From NCBI GenBank assembly GCA_021234535.1, contig CM037830.1, positions 8,993,252-9,057,251 on the forward strand: a stretch of DNA of 64,000 bases, read 5' to 3'. The stretch comes from Stichopus chloronotus. Lineage: Eukaryota > Echinodermata > Holothuroidea > Aspidochirotida > Stichopodidae. Numbering within the stretch: position 1 is the stretch's first letter; every line of letters begins with the position of its first letter. This document shows, in pieces, positions 27,801-40,300 of this stretch. The position numbers and the translations under genes were made by a program. The notes below the pieces were generated by a model. That model saw nothing but the letters and a program-made list of their open reading frames with translations. It was not told where the DNA came from and ran no database searches.

Positions 27801-30800
27801 TCAAATCAGTAAAGTTTATCAAATAGTTTATTTCAAGGCAATCTTTACCTATTAGACTCTGTCACTATTTTGTCCTACGTTGGTTTTGTTTCAGAGAGTA
27901 AAATTGTAAGAAATAAAAAAAGACCTTCTTTATCTTTCAGTTACCAGACGAGACTTAGTGTGAAAGGTACCGCAAAGTAACAACGATATGTAAGTATATA
28001 TTTTCTATTATATTAAGACATGTCGTTACCATTAAGGCCAGTGGAATGAGATAAAAAATGAATAAAAAAGAAAGAAACAGAAGCACAAGAGAAATGAAAA
28101 AAAAGCGTAAAGTTTTTTGATAGCAGTTTAAAGTAAACATGAAATAGGCTGTGAAAATCTTCTGAAAGCCTATACTTTCATTGCTGTGACTGTGTGACAC
28201 AAATGATTTTATTACTTAATCAACACATAACAGAAAGGGTCATGGAGAATCATTGGTCCGAGGTATGAAACCAACCAGTCTGTCAGAAAACATTAAAAAA
28301 GAGCTCAGTTAGGTCTAATAGCTCTAATAGGATAGATATGACTAAGTATGGTTTTGTTAAACTGTGGAAACCAAAGTAATGATGAATATCATTTTCATGT
28401 GGTTGTGTACAATAAAGTCTTTAACAATTTTAGGAATAACTAAAGTCCAATCTCAATATCCTATATTATCAGCGAAATCTGATTTTAATACGACAGTTGT
28501 AGATAACGGCCTCTCAAAAAAAAAAAAAAACTTACATACGTTCACGTTCACGCATCACAGAAACGTATGGCCTATGGAAAGGAAGTTGATCGGATGTCTG
28601 TAAGTGTCTACCGTTTCCTAGGAGAAGAGCGGGTAGGGCAGACGAGAAAGCCTACGACGGGTTAAGGAATTCCCCGATTCTAATTTGAGAACTCTTATTG
28701 GAATTTTTCCTTGAATAAGGAAATTCAGAAAGGTTCAGAGCATTATGAAGAATAAAGTTTTTCTTTGACCACTATCATCTTTTCCTTCAACAAAGAAATA
28801 TCCATGCATATGTTAGAGGGCCAACTGTAATTGTAATGTGCAATGGCTACCCGGAACATATGAATATGCTTTGCGTTGCATGCATGAAATAAAGGTACAA
28901 CGCACTAACTTAATCGTTCTCTTAATTCCAATCAGTGCGGTTAAGATCAAAACGCAAATTGTGATTCAGGTATATTTGCTGAAAACTGTAATTTTATTCG
29001 AAATCATGTTATTGTAAATCAATTAATGATGGTATGATTTCATCATTATACAAAACGATTATGTAGTTTTTATATATTAATCATCTTATTTTTGTTTCTT
29101 TTTTAATATGGCTTTTCATATCACATTAACCACGTAAGTATAAGAAAACAAAGAATGTGATTACTTGCAATAACATCAAGAAGAATTGGATGGTGTCCTT
29201 GACGTGCTACAATCAGCAGATCCCAAATGATCTCTTCTTTTTAAGTTTGGTCATCCTATTATTTAGTCCGATCCAAGAATTATTTATCACATGCGGTTTG
29301 ACAACAACGATGATTTGGCGTCACGCAATCTTCATATAAGGAAGTAACTAATATTCATGACTAGAACAAATCAATGCACGAAACCCCATAATGCAGGTCA
29401 TATTCACACATTTGAGGTAATGAAATAGATAAGATATTTGCAAACGCGTCCCATTCTTACCTTCAAGGGAAAAGAAACAATTATTTTTTCTGGAGTTGCT
29501 TTCCTTCCTTTGATAGTCCGACTTTTGTAGAGCACTCTTAGCAATGTTTTCGGTTTGTCATTTTGGTGTTTCATTTGTTTACCCTTATGTCATACAAAGT
29601 AGGGTTCATTAAGTTGTTGCGTTTTGTGATCTATACCTCCTAACATTCTTTAACCTGTTGATTTCGTTAAATAATCCAAAGGAAGAAATAAAAGCTTAAA
29701 AGAGAGATATTGTAGTTACTTTTACTGGTGCTTTTACTGGTGCATTGGATGCATTACGTTGGTACGGATACGTCTGTGACTGCAATTTGATTTATACCAC
29801 TGAAACTGACTTTCATAGTACATCAACGGAACATGTGATAAAATAATTTGTACATATAAATGATTAGACTAGTGGAGGGTAGTTTAACATAAGTTGTTAC
29901 TGAAAATTTCACGGTTTCATCAAACAATTGGACCAGTTAGTCCATGTACATATACACATTAGGAATAAGTAAACGTTATACATCTGGACGGATATATCGT
30001 TGAGAATATTAATTAACACAGATGGTGGTCTCGCACACGTAAGTATGGATGTCAACGACATTTTTTTAAAAAAATACTTTAGAAACATCGTTTAGCTAAT
30101 CTGTTGTGGGTTTTAAATAGTGTGAACATGCAAAGACGAGCGTGATCTATCATACATATACGGGTCTGCATCTTTCCTGGATTTCATGCCACTTATGAAT
30201 ATGATGTGCGCAGATAATATATGCAGGATAGGCGTGGCCTCGCATACGATACGTGGGCCTCGTCTACGCTGCATAATTATCTGTCACTAGAGGTAGTTGT
30301 GGGCGGATGCAGCACCTGATGATCATACATGCGGGGATAAGTACAGGAGGTATATCACTTACATTTAGTGACCATTTACACGACGTTACACGTAAACACA
30401 CCAACCTATGTTTAATGAGTTGTAGTTCGAGAAAATTTAGGTTTTAGTTAAGCATTGCAATATTGGTGTGTCTGTTAATAAGTGGAAGTGTAGGGGTTTA
30501 AGGATGGACTCACACTCATGAATCTTTAGACATATATCTTTACCTATTGCTGGCTTACCTCGTTACCATGGAAATATTCAGCCGATAGCCCAAAAATGGA
30601 CTTTTTGATACGCCTATACCCTCTGTCCATCTGCATAATGTGTGAAAGTCAGGATGTAATAGAAATGACAAAATTGAAACAACAACATTCCACTAAAACG
30701 TAGCTTAGAAAGAAAATGTGATCACACATTACATACTTTTGCCACACTGAATCAAATTATTGTACTAAACTTGATTCGGTGGTTTTGTTTCTTGGTTGCA

Positions 30801-31124
30801 TAAAATTAGATTTCAATAGAACAAAAACGAATTTAGCACTTAAATATGACTGACGAATGTATTCATGCACTCATGGAGATGGCATAACTCCCTCTGACAG
30901 ATTACGTACATTGCATGGTAAGTTGTAACAGCACAGCTGTAATTTCTATTTGACGGGCTATATATATAGGAACTGAAGACACTTACCGAATCTCTTTTCT
31001 CCCTGAACAGAGGCATCTGTATATCATTGTTAATGTCTTCTAAGTCACCTGCCAGGTAAGTATTCATTGCCTCGCTGCATAACACTAGGCTACAGGTCAA
31101 GATCGATAGTCGGAGGAATGACAT
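12591..31124 (-). CDS. Gene A: inter-alpha-trypsin inhibitor heavy chain (ITIH)-like, 11 exons
   Basis: Secreted matrix protein of the ITIH family, rebuilt as exons 31124-30987, 22948-22785, 20818-20708, 20058-19920, 19728-19477, 18803-18518, 17861-17275, 16629-16383, 15367-15254, 14466-14094 and 12829-12591. Every junction has GT-AG ends and compatible phase. Total is 2650 nt, about 882 aa after allowing for one extra base in exon 10, close to the usual ITIH length. Domain order: signal peptide and propeptide ending REKR (about residues 1-44), VIT (about 55-190), VWA with MIDAS DVSGS at residue 295 and TDG about 100 residues later, Pro/Thr-rich linker, DPHF at residues 645-648, ITI C-terminal domain. 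The family role is covalent transfer of heavy chains to hyaluronan; function here is inferred. A further phase-0 exon hidden in the 8 kb intron 1 cannot be excluded. The start ATG has a good context (GCGCCATGT). Confidence 0.9.
14094..14466 (-). CDS. Gene A exon 10: ITI C-terminal domain, with apparent frameshift
   Basis: 373 nt after AACAACAG. The first part reads DIYVNAEVIPVETS ... GHYKILITPEYALIDFEI, then NLTIHDKHNMTITVGDSIYM. That frame stops at 14149-14147. The downstream frame, shifted +1, restores the family sequence HPTFFDFTLMTADGLSNEV then HGLVG up to donor GTAAGT. The indel must lie between 14147 and 14187. It may be an assembly error or a real lesion. Confidence 0.82.
15254..15367 (-). 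CDS. Gene A exon 9: DPHF processing site
   Basis: 114 nt. Reads LGADPHFIIDIPHENITICF and then LISDPVLG. In vertebrate heavy chains the Asp-Pro bond of DPHF is cut and the Asp becomes ester-linked to chondroitin sulfate. Phase 1 in and out; the gene C exon has the same length. Confidence 0.9.
16383..16629 (-). CDS. Gene A exon 8: helical segment and Pro/Thr linker
   Basis: 247 nt after TTATCCAG. Contains QRMWAFLTIKDYLAREK and ALELSLKYSFVTPLTSLLI, both standard ITIH motifs (LWAYLTI; LSLxYxFVTPLTS). It ends in a short Pro/Thr linker, VPTTQAPPTTTPLPL, a likely O-glycosylated stretch. Donor GTACGT is acceptable but not consensus. Confidence 0.87.
17275..17861 (-). CDS. Gene A exon 7: C-terminal half of VWA and following region
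   Basis: 587 nt, starting GTNLHSPLMSAA, which supplies the MIDAS threonine. FLTDGRPNIG follows with the MIDAS aspartate, then LFCIGFGNDVDDLLLSKLA and the ITIH-typical FYDGxEIVVAG segment as YFDGKELVVAGKV. Ends TTQKCQ at GTGAAA in phase 0. Confidence 0.9.
18518..18803 (-). CDS. Gene A exon 6: N-terminal half of VWA domain
   Basis: 286 nt. Starts VVNGYFVHHISPEGLPPAPK and continues VIFVIDVSGSMFGRK, giving the metal-binding DxSxS part of MIDAS. Ends RTLRPYG plus one base at GTAAGA. The gene C counterpart is exactly the same length. Confidence 0.9.
18871..19238. mobile_element. TTAA-flanked MITE in gene A intron 5
   Basis: 368 bp from TTAA (18871-18874) to TTAA (19235-19238). Inner ends are inverted repeats of about 24 bp: AAGGGAAATTCTGTGCAAGG on the left, and on the right the complement of AAGGGGAAATTCTGGGTAAG. 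Contains an 18-base C run near 18962. Different terminal sequence from the 32182 element. No coding capacity. Confidence 0.75.
19477..19728 (-). CDS. Gene A exon 5: region between VIT and VWA
   Basis: 252 nt, 84 codons, phase 0 on both sides. Contains FRIEVFIIEPQGLELVESSW (family pattern IEVDIFEPQGI) and ends LQVRYDVHHALDGGDLQ, like the ITIH segment FxIxYDVNR just before the VWA domain. Confidence 0.86.
19920..20058 (-). CDS. Gene A exon 4: VIT domain
   Basis: 139 nt after TACTGCAG. It carries VVFNLTYQELLRRDKGFF, the most conserved VIT signature of ITIH proteins (LTYEELLxRxKGxY). Ends INAFPGQ at GTAAGA in phase 0. Confidence 0.88.
20708..20818 (-). CDS. Gene A exon 3: VIT domain
   Basis: 111 nt after CCCCACAG. 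With two bases from exon 2 it reads MTVDGVSYKARVQEKEAAQ, matching the VIT segment IDGVxYxxxVxEKExA. Donor GTGAGC, phase 2 in and out. Confidence 0.85.
21268..21580. repeat. Single diverged copy of the gene B intron 2 repeat, in gene A intron 2
   Basis: Shares ACTCCCAAAGGTAAACTCAG, the CATGTTTAA ... CAATG block and the GATCAGCGTGGTTACGTGC region with the gene B units. Positional homologue rather than an independent insertion. Confidence 0.7.
22785..22948 (-). CDS. Gene A exon 2: start of VIT domain
   Basis: 164 nt. Translation begins AKDPTISSYHIAST and continues ITARFASTVVLVTVDN then FNPNAFISGFM, the N-terminal strands of a VIT domain (family pattern SRFAHxVV ... AFIxNF). Acceptor CTAG, donor GTAAGT, phase 0 in and 2 out. 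The equivalent exons of genes B and C are also 164 nt. Confidence 0.88.
22949..30986 (-). other. Gene A intron 1
   Basis: Eight kb between signal peptide and VIT exons. About 6 kb in the middle (23600-29650) is missing from, or replaced in, gene B. I see minisatellite and poly-A tracts but no domain-coding exon or intact element. Confidence 0.6.
26440..26560. repeat. Minisatellite-like repeats in gene A intron 1
   Basis: Five degenerate copies of a roughly 20-bp unit of the type GTTACATTTTGGACCAAGTT, followed by poly-A. Confidence 0.6.
30987..31124 (-). CDS. Gene A exon 1: signal peptide and propeptide
   Basis: Codes 46 residues beginning MSFLRLSILTCSLVLC, a hydrophobic secretion signal, and ends at FREKRDS. 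REKR fits a furin-type R-X-K-R cleavage site releasing the mature chain. The donor GTAAGT lies directly after a phase-0 end. Nearly identical to gene B exon 1. Confidence 0.88.
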
Positions 31125-31600
31125 GGCGCTTAGTTCACTGACACTTGTTGACGATAAATCACGAGAATGTCTGAAAGAAAATCACCAGCCTGACTGGTCT
31201 GGAGAAATATTGTACTGCACCTTTTGTTCTTTTAACTAAACAGTTATTTTTACATTCGACAGAGAACGTCCAATAGGGGAACAATAGTGACCCATGAATA
31301 CGTAACAATTCAATCAAACGATAACCTATCTTTGAGTATATGACAATACAGAATGTGGTTTTGATAATGATATACGCCACGAGAAAAGCTGTGCCCGACC
31401 TAGTGTTTCCTAATACCACTTAAGTGCGTATAGGCGGAAACAGTCGTGTTTCACCTTGTCAAAGAAGTACACAAGGCGCGTAATTCCTGCCTAATGCATT
31501 GCCCACTTACAGACAATTCTGATTCTCCGACAGATGTATATTTCCTTCTTTTTTTTTTTTTTGCTGTGCAGCCATAGCCTGTATCATTAATCGATGTACA
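31125..31600. promoter_or_regulatory. 5' flank of gene A, conserved with gene B
   Basis: Counterpart of the gene B flank, with the shared CCAAT at 31270-31274. The alignment continues to about 33600 once the 1.3 kb TTAA element and a short insertion near 31597-31760 are removed. No TATA box seen. Confidence 0.4.
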
Positions 31601-32181
31601 ACTCAATTGCACTACTATAACGTAAATGCTGTAACTATTTAATTCATTGTTCGATTGATTTTGTATCACGTGTATTTTAGCGCTCTCTCCACCATTTTAT
31701 CTGACACCTTACAGTGTGGGTATGTATTTATATAGCAATTTACTGTGGTATTCGAATTACAGGTTTACGAGTTCGGAAGTTTTGATCCGAGTCCAAAAGG
31801 GAAATATCATACTGAAGACTTTATTTTATTTATTTCTGCTCTGATTCTGTCAGTTTTCTTGTAATACGTTGATTTTATACTCCCCAGTTAAACATTAAAA
31901 GTTACACAATTGATAGGCTGCAATGTTCTTTTTTGTACTTTTTATTATATTTATTAGACACAATCATGCTTGAATAGAGAACACACTGTGTGACTGTCTT
32001 CCAAGTTTATCACACATTACTTACAGTGTAGTAATTTCTGTTTGGAAGCAAATCCACACTTTGAGGTATCACCCAGTGACTATTAGATGATGATGCTGTA
32101 TTAATAATACAATTGTCTGGGTATTAAAACACAATGGAAGAATTGTAGCATACAAGGGTAGTACGTTATCTAACAGTACAA

Positions 32182-33518
32182 TTAAAGCCCCTATTCATGA
32201 AAAACCACAAAAGTTGGTAAATTTCACGTTTGAAGTTAGAACGCAACATGTACAAAAAGAAAATAACACTTTTCACGTCACTTGCAGGTATGAAAAAAGA
32301 AGAAGGAGAATGCCTTTTTTACCCACCTAGTGAACGAAAAATACTGAGAAATTCACAGCTCGATCTGATGACGTAACAGAATGGAGAGAAAGGAGAAAGA
32401 AATTTACGCGAAAGCTATATTGAACTACGTTGAGTGCATATGCTTATCGTCTGCTGGTCAAATAAACCCAGCTGTAATTTAACTAGTTGGATCTTACGCG
32501 TCTCTCTGGAGATTCGACATTATCTTGCTTTAGAAATTTCAGTGCCAAAACTTTTGAAAAGAAGGGTTGTAAGGGGAAAGAAGATGGCAGAAGATGCATG
32601 GGGTAGTGAGACAGCACTGAGCGGATGTTCCATAGACCTGTCCACCATATGCCCAGTAAAATGCTTTCAGCCTGCTTCAGGGCGATTTTTCAGACGATTC
32701 TTCAATCCTGGATAGATTTTGTCCAAAGGAAATAGAAACTTAATGTAAAAGATGGAAGGCAGAACAAACGAATCAGCATCTACAGTGTTCATATTAGCCC
32801 AGGAACATTTTGAAAAGCACCATAAACCACGACCTTCCCACGAGGAATCCGTACCCGAGCGCTTTGTCTACGCAAAATGGCATACCGTCCCAAGACATTG
32901 CAAATCAAACATCCAGTACAAACATACAGAGCCTCAGAGGCAGTTTCGCGAAATAACAACAAATAACGTTACGCACCTAAAGTCAACAGTAAGCCGTCTA
33001 ACTATTCGTAGCATTGTCCTGGATAGTCCGTGTACACATAAGTAAGGTGTGTCAACAGGTTACTTCGTTGAATTAGACAATCCCGTATAGAAAATTCCAA
33101 TACAGAAAACATTGGTTTACAATAGCTATATTGTTATGAAACATTAGACAATTTCGTAGTGACTACCGTATTCCAACTAAGAAAAGATATTCGCCATCGC
33201 TGGCAATCTTGCAATGACTATATAATGCATGCGCACTGCGTGCTGCACCAACAGTACAGCGCATCAACTAACAAAATAAGGGTAGGCCGACCGACGGTGA
33301 TCTTCTTTCATTCTATGACGTCACGTAAATATCAACTCGACCTTTGACAGTCTCGCCAGCTTCGATGGGGTTGGAATATGGTGTAATTCCATGCCTACTT
33401 AAATTACCTAAATTTAACTTACAGGGCACGAAAATGTGATATTTGTGTTCAGCACACATTTCGCTTTATAATGATACTAAATTTAGACATGTTAAGAATC
33501 ATTGAATAGGGGCTTTAA
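32182..33518. mobile_element. TTAA-flanked DNA transposon-like insertion (1.3 kb)
   Basis: Bounded by TTAA at 32182-32185 and 33515-33518, with 12-bp terminal inverted repeats AGCCCCTATTCA / TGAATAGGGGCT. The flank of gene B has the same surrounding sequence with a single uninterrupted site near 7310, so this is an insertion after the A/B duplication. TTAA target sites are typical of piggyBac and Kolobok elements. Two short plus-strand open frames inside (32434-32715, 32752-33045) are not recognisable as transposase, so it is probably non-autonomous. Confidence 0.8.
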
Positions 33519-33613
33519 ATGTAATGCTGGTCATATCAATAGAAGGAATTTATCGAAGAGTGTTCAGACTCTTAAAAGTAAACTAGTTTACATGCAGTCT
33601 GGAGATGCACCAT

Positions 33614-34380
33614 AAATTTGATTCAAGTTCTTCCATGATACTGGTTCCATATTTCTTATTTGCTTATTTACTGTCGCCTTCATGATCATTGTGTAGTTTT
33701 CAATTCCCACTGACTTTTAATTGCTTTGAAGAATGAAGATCGAAGAGTATAGTTTATCACTTATGTTGTGGGCATTTCACCTGTGGCAGGCATAGGTACC
33801 GGTGCAAAAATGGTGCACGTAGCGGTCTCGCTTCATTGGGGAAGTGTAAGAAACCTTCATATTCAAATAAGGCTTACTGTCTAGAATTTCTATTCTTGAA
33901 CAAAGGAACCTCTCGTAAAAATAGCGAATGTGTGTCCCAATGACCATTGCATTATTACATAGAATGTAGTTATTGCATATTCCAAAAAAGTCTACTACAT
34001 TGGAAACTAAACTCAATGAATTTGATCAAAGTTTTCATACTGAATCCACATATCTCTTGTTTAATATCACTCTCATGATCACTGCAGGTTCAAGTTCACT
34101 GACTTTGAATTTATCTGAGGGACAGAAGTGACTAGTTTATCAATTCCTTGTGACACATTCCCTGGTGGTAAGTCCATTTCCAGTATGGTGCAATTCACGC
34201 TTCATTGGGGAAGTTGTAGGATAATTTCATATTCACCCATATTTTATCTTCTCGTAATTTTTTTTCTTGAACTTAGTAAACTAATTGTCTAATCATAACG
34301 AAAGGACCACTACATTTTTGAACAGCATGCAATAATTGCATGTATGTTAAAAAAGTTGTAGTTTACATTAGAGACTTCAC
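33614..34380. repeat. Two tandem ~400-bp units upstream of gene A
   Basis: Units 33614-34018 and 34019-34380 share AATTTGAT, CATGATCA, the block CTTCATTGGGGAAG and TTCTTGAAC in the same order, with many differences between them. No coding sense seen. Confidence 0.7.
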
Positions 34381-37300
34381 CCTTTGTACGCCGACACATT
34401 TGAGCTAGTAATATTTCCGTTTTGAAAATTATTCAACGACCGTAAAAAGGAATAAGCACAGTGCAAATTTCAAAATACGAAACGATTCAAACGATGTAAA
34501 TCTGTGCACAAAGCAGCGGTTAGTGTGAGGTGCATCAGATCAATGAGTGAATGGGAGATTGGCATTAAATTTAACATAGAAGTTCCTTTTACTCTCTACT
34601 TATAGTATCTACGTTGCAGCTTATAGTCAACGCTTATTACGATTCTGCATAGATTACATGGTTGCATAATACGTATTTACACGTTGAACAACGTTGGTAT
34701 ACAGTGGTGCCGCAGCATATGATCGTCAGGACTGGCCATGCAATGGCGTTTGTTCACTCTTGTCACTGAATATTACCCTTCCTAGGATCAGGCCAGTTTC
34801 GATACGGAGTTAGAAGCTATATTGGTTTAAAAGGTGCTTGCTATGGTGTCTAGTGACCTTTGAGACAATCTTTCGGAAACCTCCGAAAGATCTACTTTCC
34901 ACAGATATTCTGGACAATTTCTAATGATGATGGAATATGGAGAGGCAACGTTGATGAAATCGGGTAGTGGCCATTATACAATGGAAACGTTGATTTTGAA
35001 CGTAAATTGTACACTAATGCTATGCTGACCCTACTGAATCACCGATCTGTTATTCATCCACATAAACTGCACACACCTCTCTACTTGTATGTGGTAAACG
35101 TTATCCATCAGAGAACAAACGGCTTGACTAAGTCTAGCCATAGAGCGTTATATTATGCATTCATAAATCGATTTCTTCATTCACAGCGTTTTCTTAGGGA
35201 AAACGTAACATAGTAGTATCATGATATGGTAGCTCGAGTAAGTGCACCTTGATTTATTATAAAAAATAAATGCACATTGTGTTTAAGGCCCTTTCTGATT
35301 TAATTACCAAGTAATTCATTGCAGCAACGGAAAGCACTGGCCAATAAACTAAATGGCTCTAAGATACATCCGTCATACTGGTACTTCACTCAGTATACAG
35401 CAATGTACTCAGTGTCAATCTGCACTGTACCACCTTTTAAAAGGAAGTTATCTTTGTCAGGTTAAATCAACTGTGGTTATTGGTAATTCTACAAGAAGAA
35501 CGAAGCAATTAATCCTTATGGTGAATTAAATAGTTGACGATTGTAAGTTTATCAACTACTAAAGATATATGCACAATTGCCCATACTTATTGAGATGGGT
35601 CGTCTAACAGGTGTTTATTGGTGGTCATTGGTGACAGAGGTCAGTTTCGTTAGACTAAAAATTGAACATGGTGCAACATAAGTAATTGATTAAATTTTTT
35701 CAGCAAAATAAACATAACTTGGCATTTTATAATTCATGAGAATGATGTTTTCTTTTTCATTCACCTCCATGCTTTCAACGATGTGATGAATGGAAGATCT
35801 TGACAAACGGTATTGTAGCAACCTACGTGGGACGAACTAGCTCGAATTCTCATCACAGTTCCGCGCCCTAACATCAAGGATGTTCAGATCTCTCACATGT
35901 GTGCATTTTGAACATCTGAGGTTTTTTGATTTCATAACTTCATTTGATTGTTTCAAGCAGCGGAGGATAAAATAAAAATAATGTAGGGTTTCGGAAATGG
36001 TAATTAAGGCATGTGCAGACCAACAGGAGATCCCCCTCCCTTGAAATTACGTCACAACGTATCATACGAACTAGTGAGGGCGCTAGAAAGAAAAATGTCT
36101 CCTTTGTAAGGGCTATATTTTGGCATGTTAATTATTTTCCTCTCGTTGCGACCTATCAAAGATGTAAATTTTTCTTAAAGTGACTTTTTTTTCTCATACA
36201 TGATGGTGAATTCAACTGTAAGCTGTATATTTCCTGTTGAAATTTTAAACAAGTTAAATGATGCAAGATTTCCGCCCTGAATTTAAAAATTTATCGTATT
36301 CCCTTCTTAACTTTTTCGCTGTTTTTTGCTGTATATACATGGTTCAATGAGGAACTCATTCCGTCACACAAGCAGAGCATAGAATTTTGGCATTCTAGAT
36401 ACAGCAATAGAGGGAAAAACCTGTGCCGGTCTCAGCAGACAGGTAATTCCATACTTAGGCGTCTAAGCCGAACTTGAAAAAGTGATCGGAAGTCTTCACT
36501 GATAACTAATCGTATTGCAATTAAGAGCTTATTCCTGTTCTCAAGTTAGGAAATTGCAGTTGTCCTGATTGCTTTCTGGTAATCACACAGACATTACTTT
36601 TCTCTAATATCGCCTTAGTTTCGACATCCCAGTAAGTTTGGATTCATGGTTCCTTGTGATAATAATCATATGTAAAAGTACGAGGGCTAGCACAGATTTA
36701 GTTCAGATCTCGAGTTTAAAAAAAAAAAAAAAACTGTTTGATTACATGAAAAAAAAGGGGTGTGGGAACTTAGCAATGGGCTTTCGTTAGGTCTGAAAAT
36801 GGTGAATCTATGAATGTGGGCGATTGAATGACCCCAAATACTTTTAAATTACATGTTTGAGTACATAGGCTATACGAAAACATCTGGTCAATTTCATGCT
36901 ACTGATTGAAGACCTGATTTTTATGTGTACAAAATGGTGCAAAAAAAAAAAAAAAAACACCTTACAAAGCCCCCAATGGGCGTGGTTTTCTCATTTAATC
37001 GTATATTGAGTACATCAACGAAAGATTGGAGCAGAAGGTACTAACAATAAGACCTTTAGAGGGGCTGTTTTGGAAAGTTTAAAGTACATATTGAGTACAT
37101 TGATGAAACTTCACAGTTTTGTTTCTTGCACGCCCGTGATCACAGATCAGCATTTAAAAACCGGAATATGAGTTGTACCGACAATTGCCTGGTCATTTAC
37201 ATCTTCATCAGTGCATCAAGGAAGAGAAAGTGGGGCAACAGCTCACATGTCAGGAAATTTTAAAGAAAACTTCACTCTAATCTTCCAGATATGTGAATGT

Positions 37301-40300
37301 GATAATTGTATCGACATTTTAGTTCAAAATTCAAACTCTTCATGAAAGCGTAGCAACCAATTAACGTTACTTGAAATCAAACACACCAATGGAAATGAAT
37401 ATTCATGTTGCAAAAATTTGGTAATTACGTATGCCTAGTTATTTGATTTTCACTGACAAATTTTCAACTCATATTTTAACTGATATTCCAGCTTTAAGTT
37501 TTCAAATTGTTGCAAAAGGCATTTAAGACCCCGAAAGGGGACGTTATTGTTTGCTCATGTAAAGTACATATTGAATACATGAATCAAACTTCACAGGTAA
37601 ATTCCTTACATGCTCCTGAAAATAGATAGCATTTCGTAAGTGTTATATTGTGGTGAAATGCACGTTAAAGCGTGTGAAGGGGACGCCGTTTCTTGAACAT
37701 TTCACAGAAATATTAAAAGGAATAACCCAAACTATTTCGAATTATGAATTCGACATGTGGGATAAAAGTTCAAAGGTCAAAGAAGAATAGTTGAATGAAC
37801 AAGGAAAATAGAAGGTAGTTAAATAGTGAAATCCACCCTCTTTGAAATAATCTTCGCTTGCATTTACACCACACTACCCTAAAAGAATTTTTCATTTTTT
37901 CCCATGGAAATACTATTCATGTTTCATCAAGGTATACAATAATTGCTTTAGGTGTGCCATAGAAATATAAATGTATATAATTCGAATAATTAGGTTTCAG
38001 GACGGTAGGCAAAGAGGACGAAACTTGCAGCGAAAAATTTGTACTGTGCATGAGCAGAAGCCAACATCCCTCCATCCCGTTGATCTTCAGAACGGTTGTC
38101 GACCAAGTTCACATCCTGTCTTGAAAGAGGACGGTGCAGGAGTTGCCGTAGTAATTTATTTGTAGATTCACCATGCACCATTGTTACAGCACAGTGATGA
38201 GTGTGGAAGCTAACAAAGCTTCGCAACTTCGTAAATGCATTCAGTAAACAAAATCCATTAAACAATGTAAATATTCCAGATTATATTTATGCTATCTAAG
38301 TTGACACCAAAAATGAACATGAACACACTAGACCCCTATGATTTTTATGGGTAACAGGTCAGAAACGTCAGAAGCTTTGGGTGAAAAAATCAGTCTGGGT
38401 CTCATTCGGATAGCAATGTAAATGCTAATGTAGGAATAGATATATGCATCTGTCAGGACACTGAACTTTAGATGAGTACGATAGAGGGAGGGGTGTGCAC
38501 TTGGGGAAGGGTTCAGACTGGGGACATTTGCACAATACCCTTGGTGCCCATGACGAGAGCGGTGACAGTTCTTGGTGAACCGTAGTACATTGTTAATTAC
38601 TGTACAAAAAAAGAAAGTATAATCTATCATACCCTTCTTATATCGGCTCTTAGAAAACCGAGACAAGTTAAAGCATAACTGCTGCTGTAACTTTTGGGGT
38701 TGAGTGGAAATCGTTTCCATCCACAAACCTGCATGATGACAAACACAAATTTAATTTGCACGCAGCATGTATGGGTCTTTATCAAACTTAGCCCCCTCCC
38801 GAGCCGTCCCGTGTCCACTTCTAGGTTCATTTGTGTGAGTTGTTTGTAAAGGTTGAAAACTAAGCACTGAGTGTAAGCGAGACATGTTACAGAGGGGGCA
38901 TTTCACAGGAGGGTAGAGGCTCTTATAAATTTCGAAATTCTTGTCTTAAATTTCGAACATCTTGTCTCAGAATAGAACACTGGAAATGACGTATTTCCCT
39001 AACACTTCTTGTTTACGGTTTCTAGTAGTACATTGCACTCTGCAATAAAAAAAGATGTATGTATAAAAATGTAGTAACGGAACAATGAACTCCTGCGTAC
39101 CTAAGATGTGAATTGATGTACTTCTCTTTACTATGGGTATATTTGCAGTACATTAACTTCAATTGAAACAGATGACTGGGGCCAACGGTAAACAGGAAGA
39201 TGTTAAAAACGATGTTACGGGTGATGATCACCCTCTCTTTGAATGACGGAACTTTGCACTTCATTTTCGCCTCTTCCTTTGTGCTTTGGTCCTTATGCGA
39301 AGATTATACAAACAAGAAAGCAATGTTGTTGCTACAAAAATATTTTGTTACCAGTGTTTTTGTGCACACAATATAAAAACAGATGCATGGAAATTCCATT
39401 AACGAAAGCCAAAACAAGAGAGAGAGAGACTAATGTAGTAGTTAGTCTGGCTGGATACTAATTGTAAATTACAACAGCTTATACTAGAGTGATGAATTCG
39501 TTTGTATACATAAGGTAACCGATATTGCTTTCTAATGAAGTAATATTTTAAATCTAAAGTTCGAGTGGCTATTGTAAAACGACTCTGCAATTAATGTAGG
39601 TGTATGGAGCTTCTCTAAAGCGTTATGCAGACAAGCTGTCAATGCATCTGCATTTCTAGACTATCATCCTATATAGGATTATCAAAGTAATAATAATTTT
39701 TGTAATATCGATTAATAATAAATAAAGATGTATTAGCAAGTGTAAGATAATTAGTCAGCCAAAAATATGTACGTGTTACTGACATCAGGGTCAGACATTA
39801 CCCATAATCATAACTACATACAAATACATAAATACCTAATACATCTATGCCTTATTACTAATGTACACTGACATTTAGAATAAGACTGAAAATTACTTAA
39901 ATGACAATGTATTTCAATGTACCCTTCGGAATGCTATTATTCTTGGGAGTCTACTATTCTTGGGAGTCTACTGTTCCGGAGAGAATGATTTTCAGTTCTC
40001 CTTGGTATTGTGTAACTTATAGTAAAATGTAATTTACCAAAGGTTTCCAGTAATGCATGAAAATAACATGTAGCAATTGGAATCTCCCAAACTCCCATCT
40101 TGATGAGGAAAAAAAAATGACCTGTCAGATCGCAATGACAGACAATACATATATCAATAATGACGAGTCACAATAGAACTACAACTAAGAAGCTTAAATA
40201 TCAGAATACAATATCATCGTGTGTAACACAAGAAGACGAATAAGGCGAATAAGAGCAAGTATAATAAATAACAGGGACAAACGAGGGAAACAAGGTAAAA

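Noticed and set aside
37990..38265. 91-codon minus-strand open frame in a locally GC-richer patch
   Set aside because: No recognisable domain, no neighbouring exons and no splice evidence.
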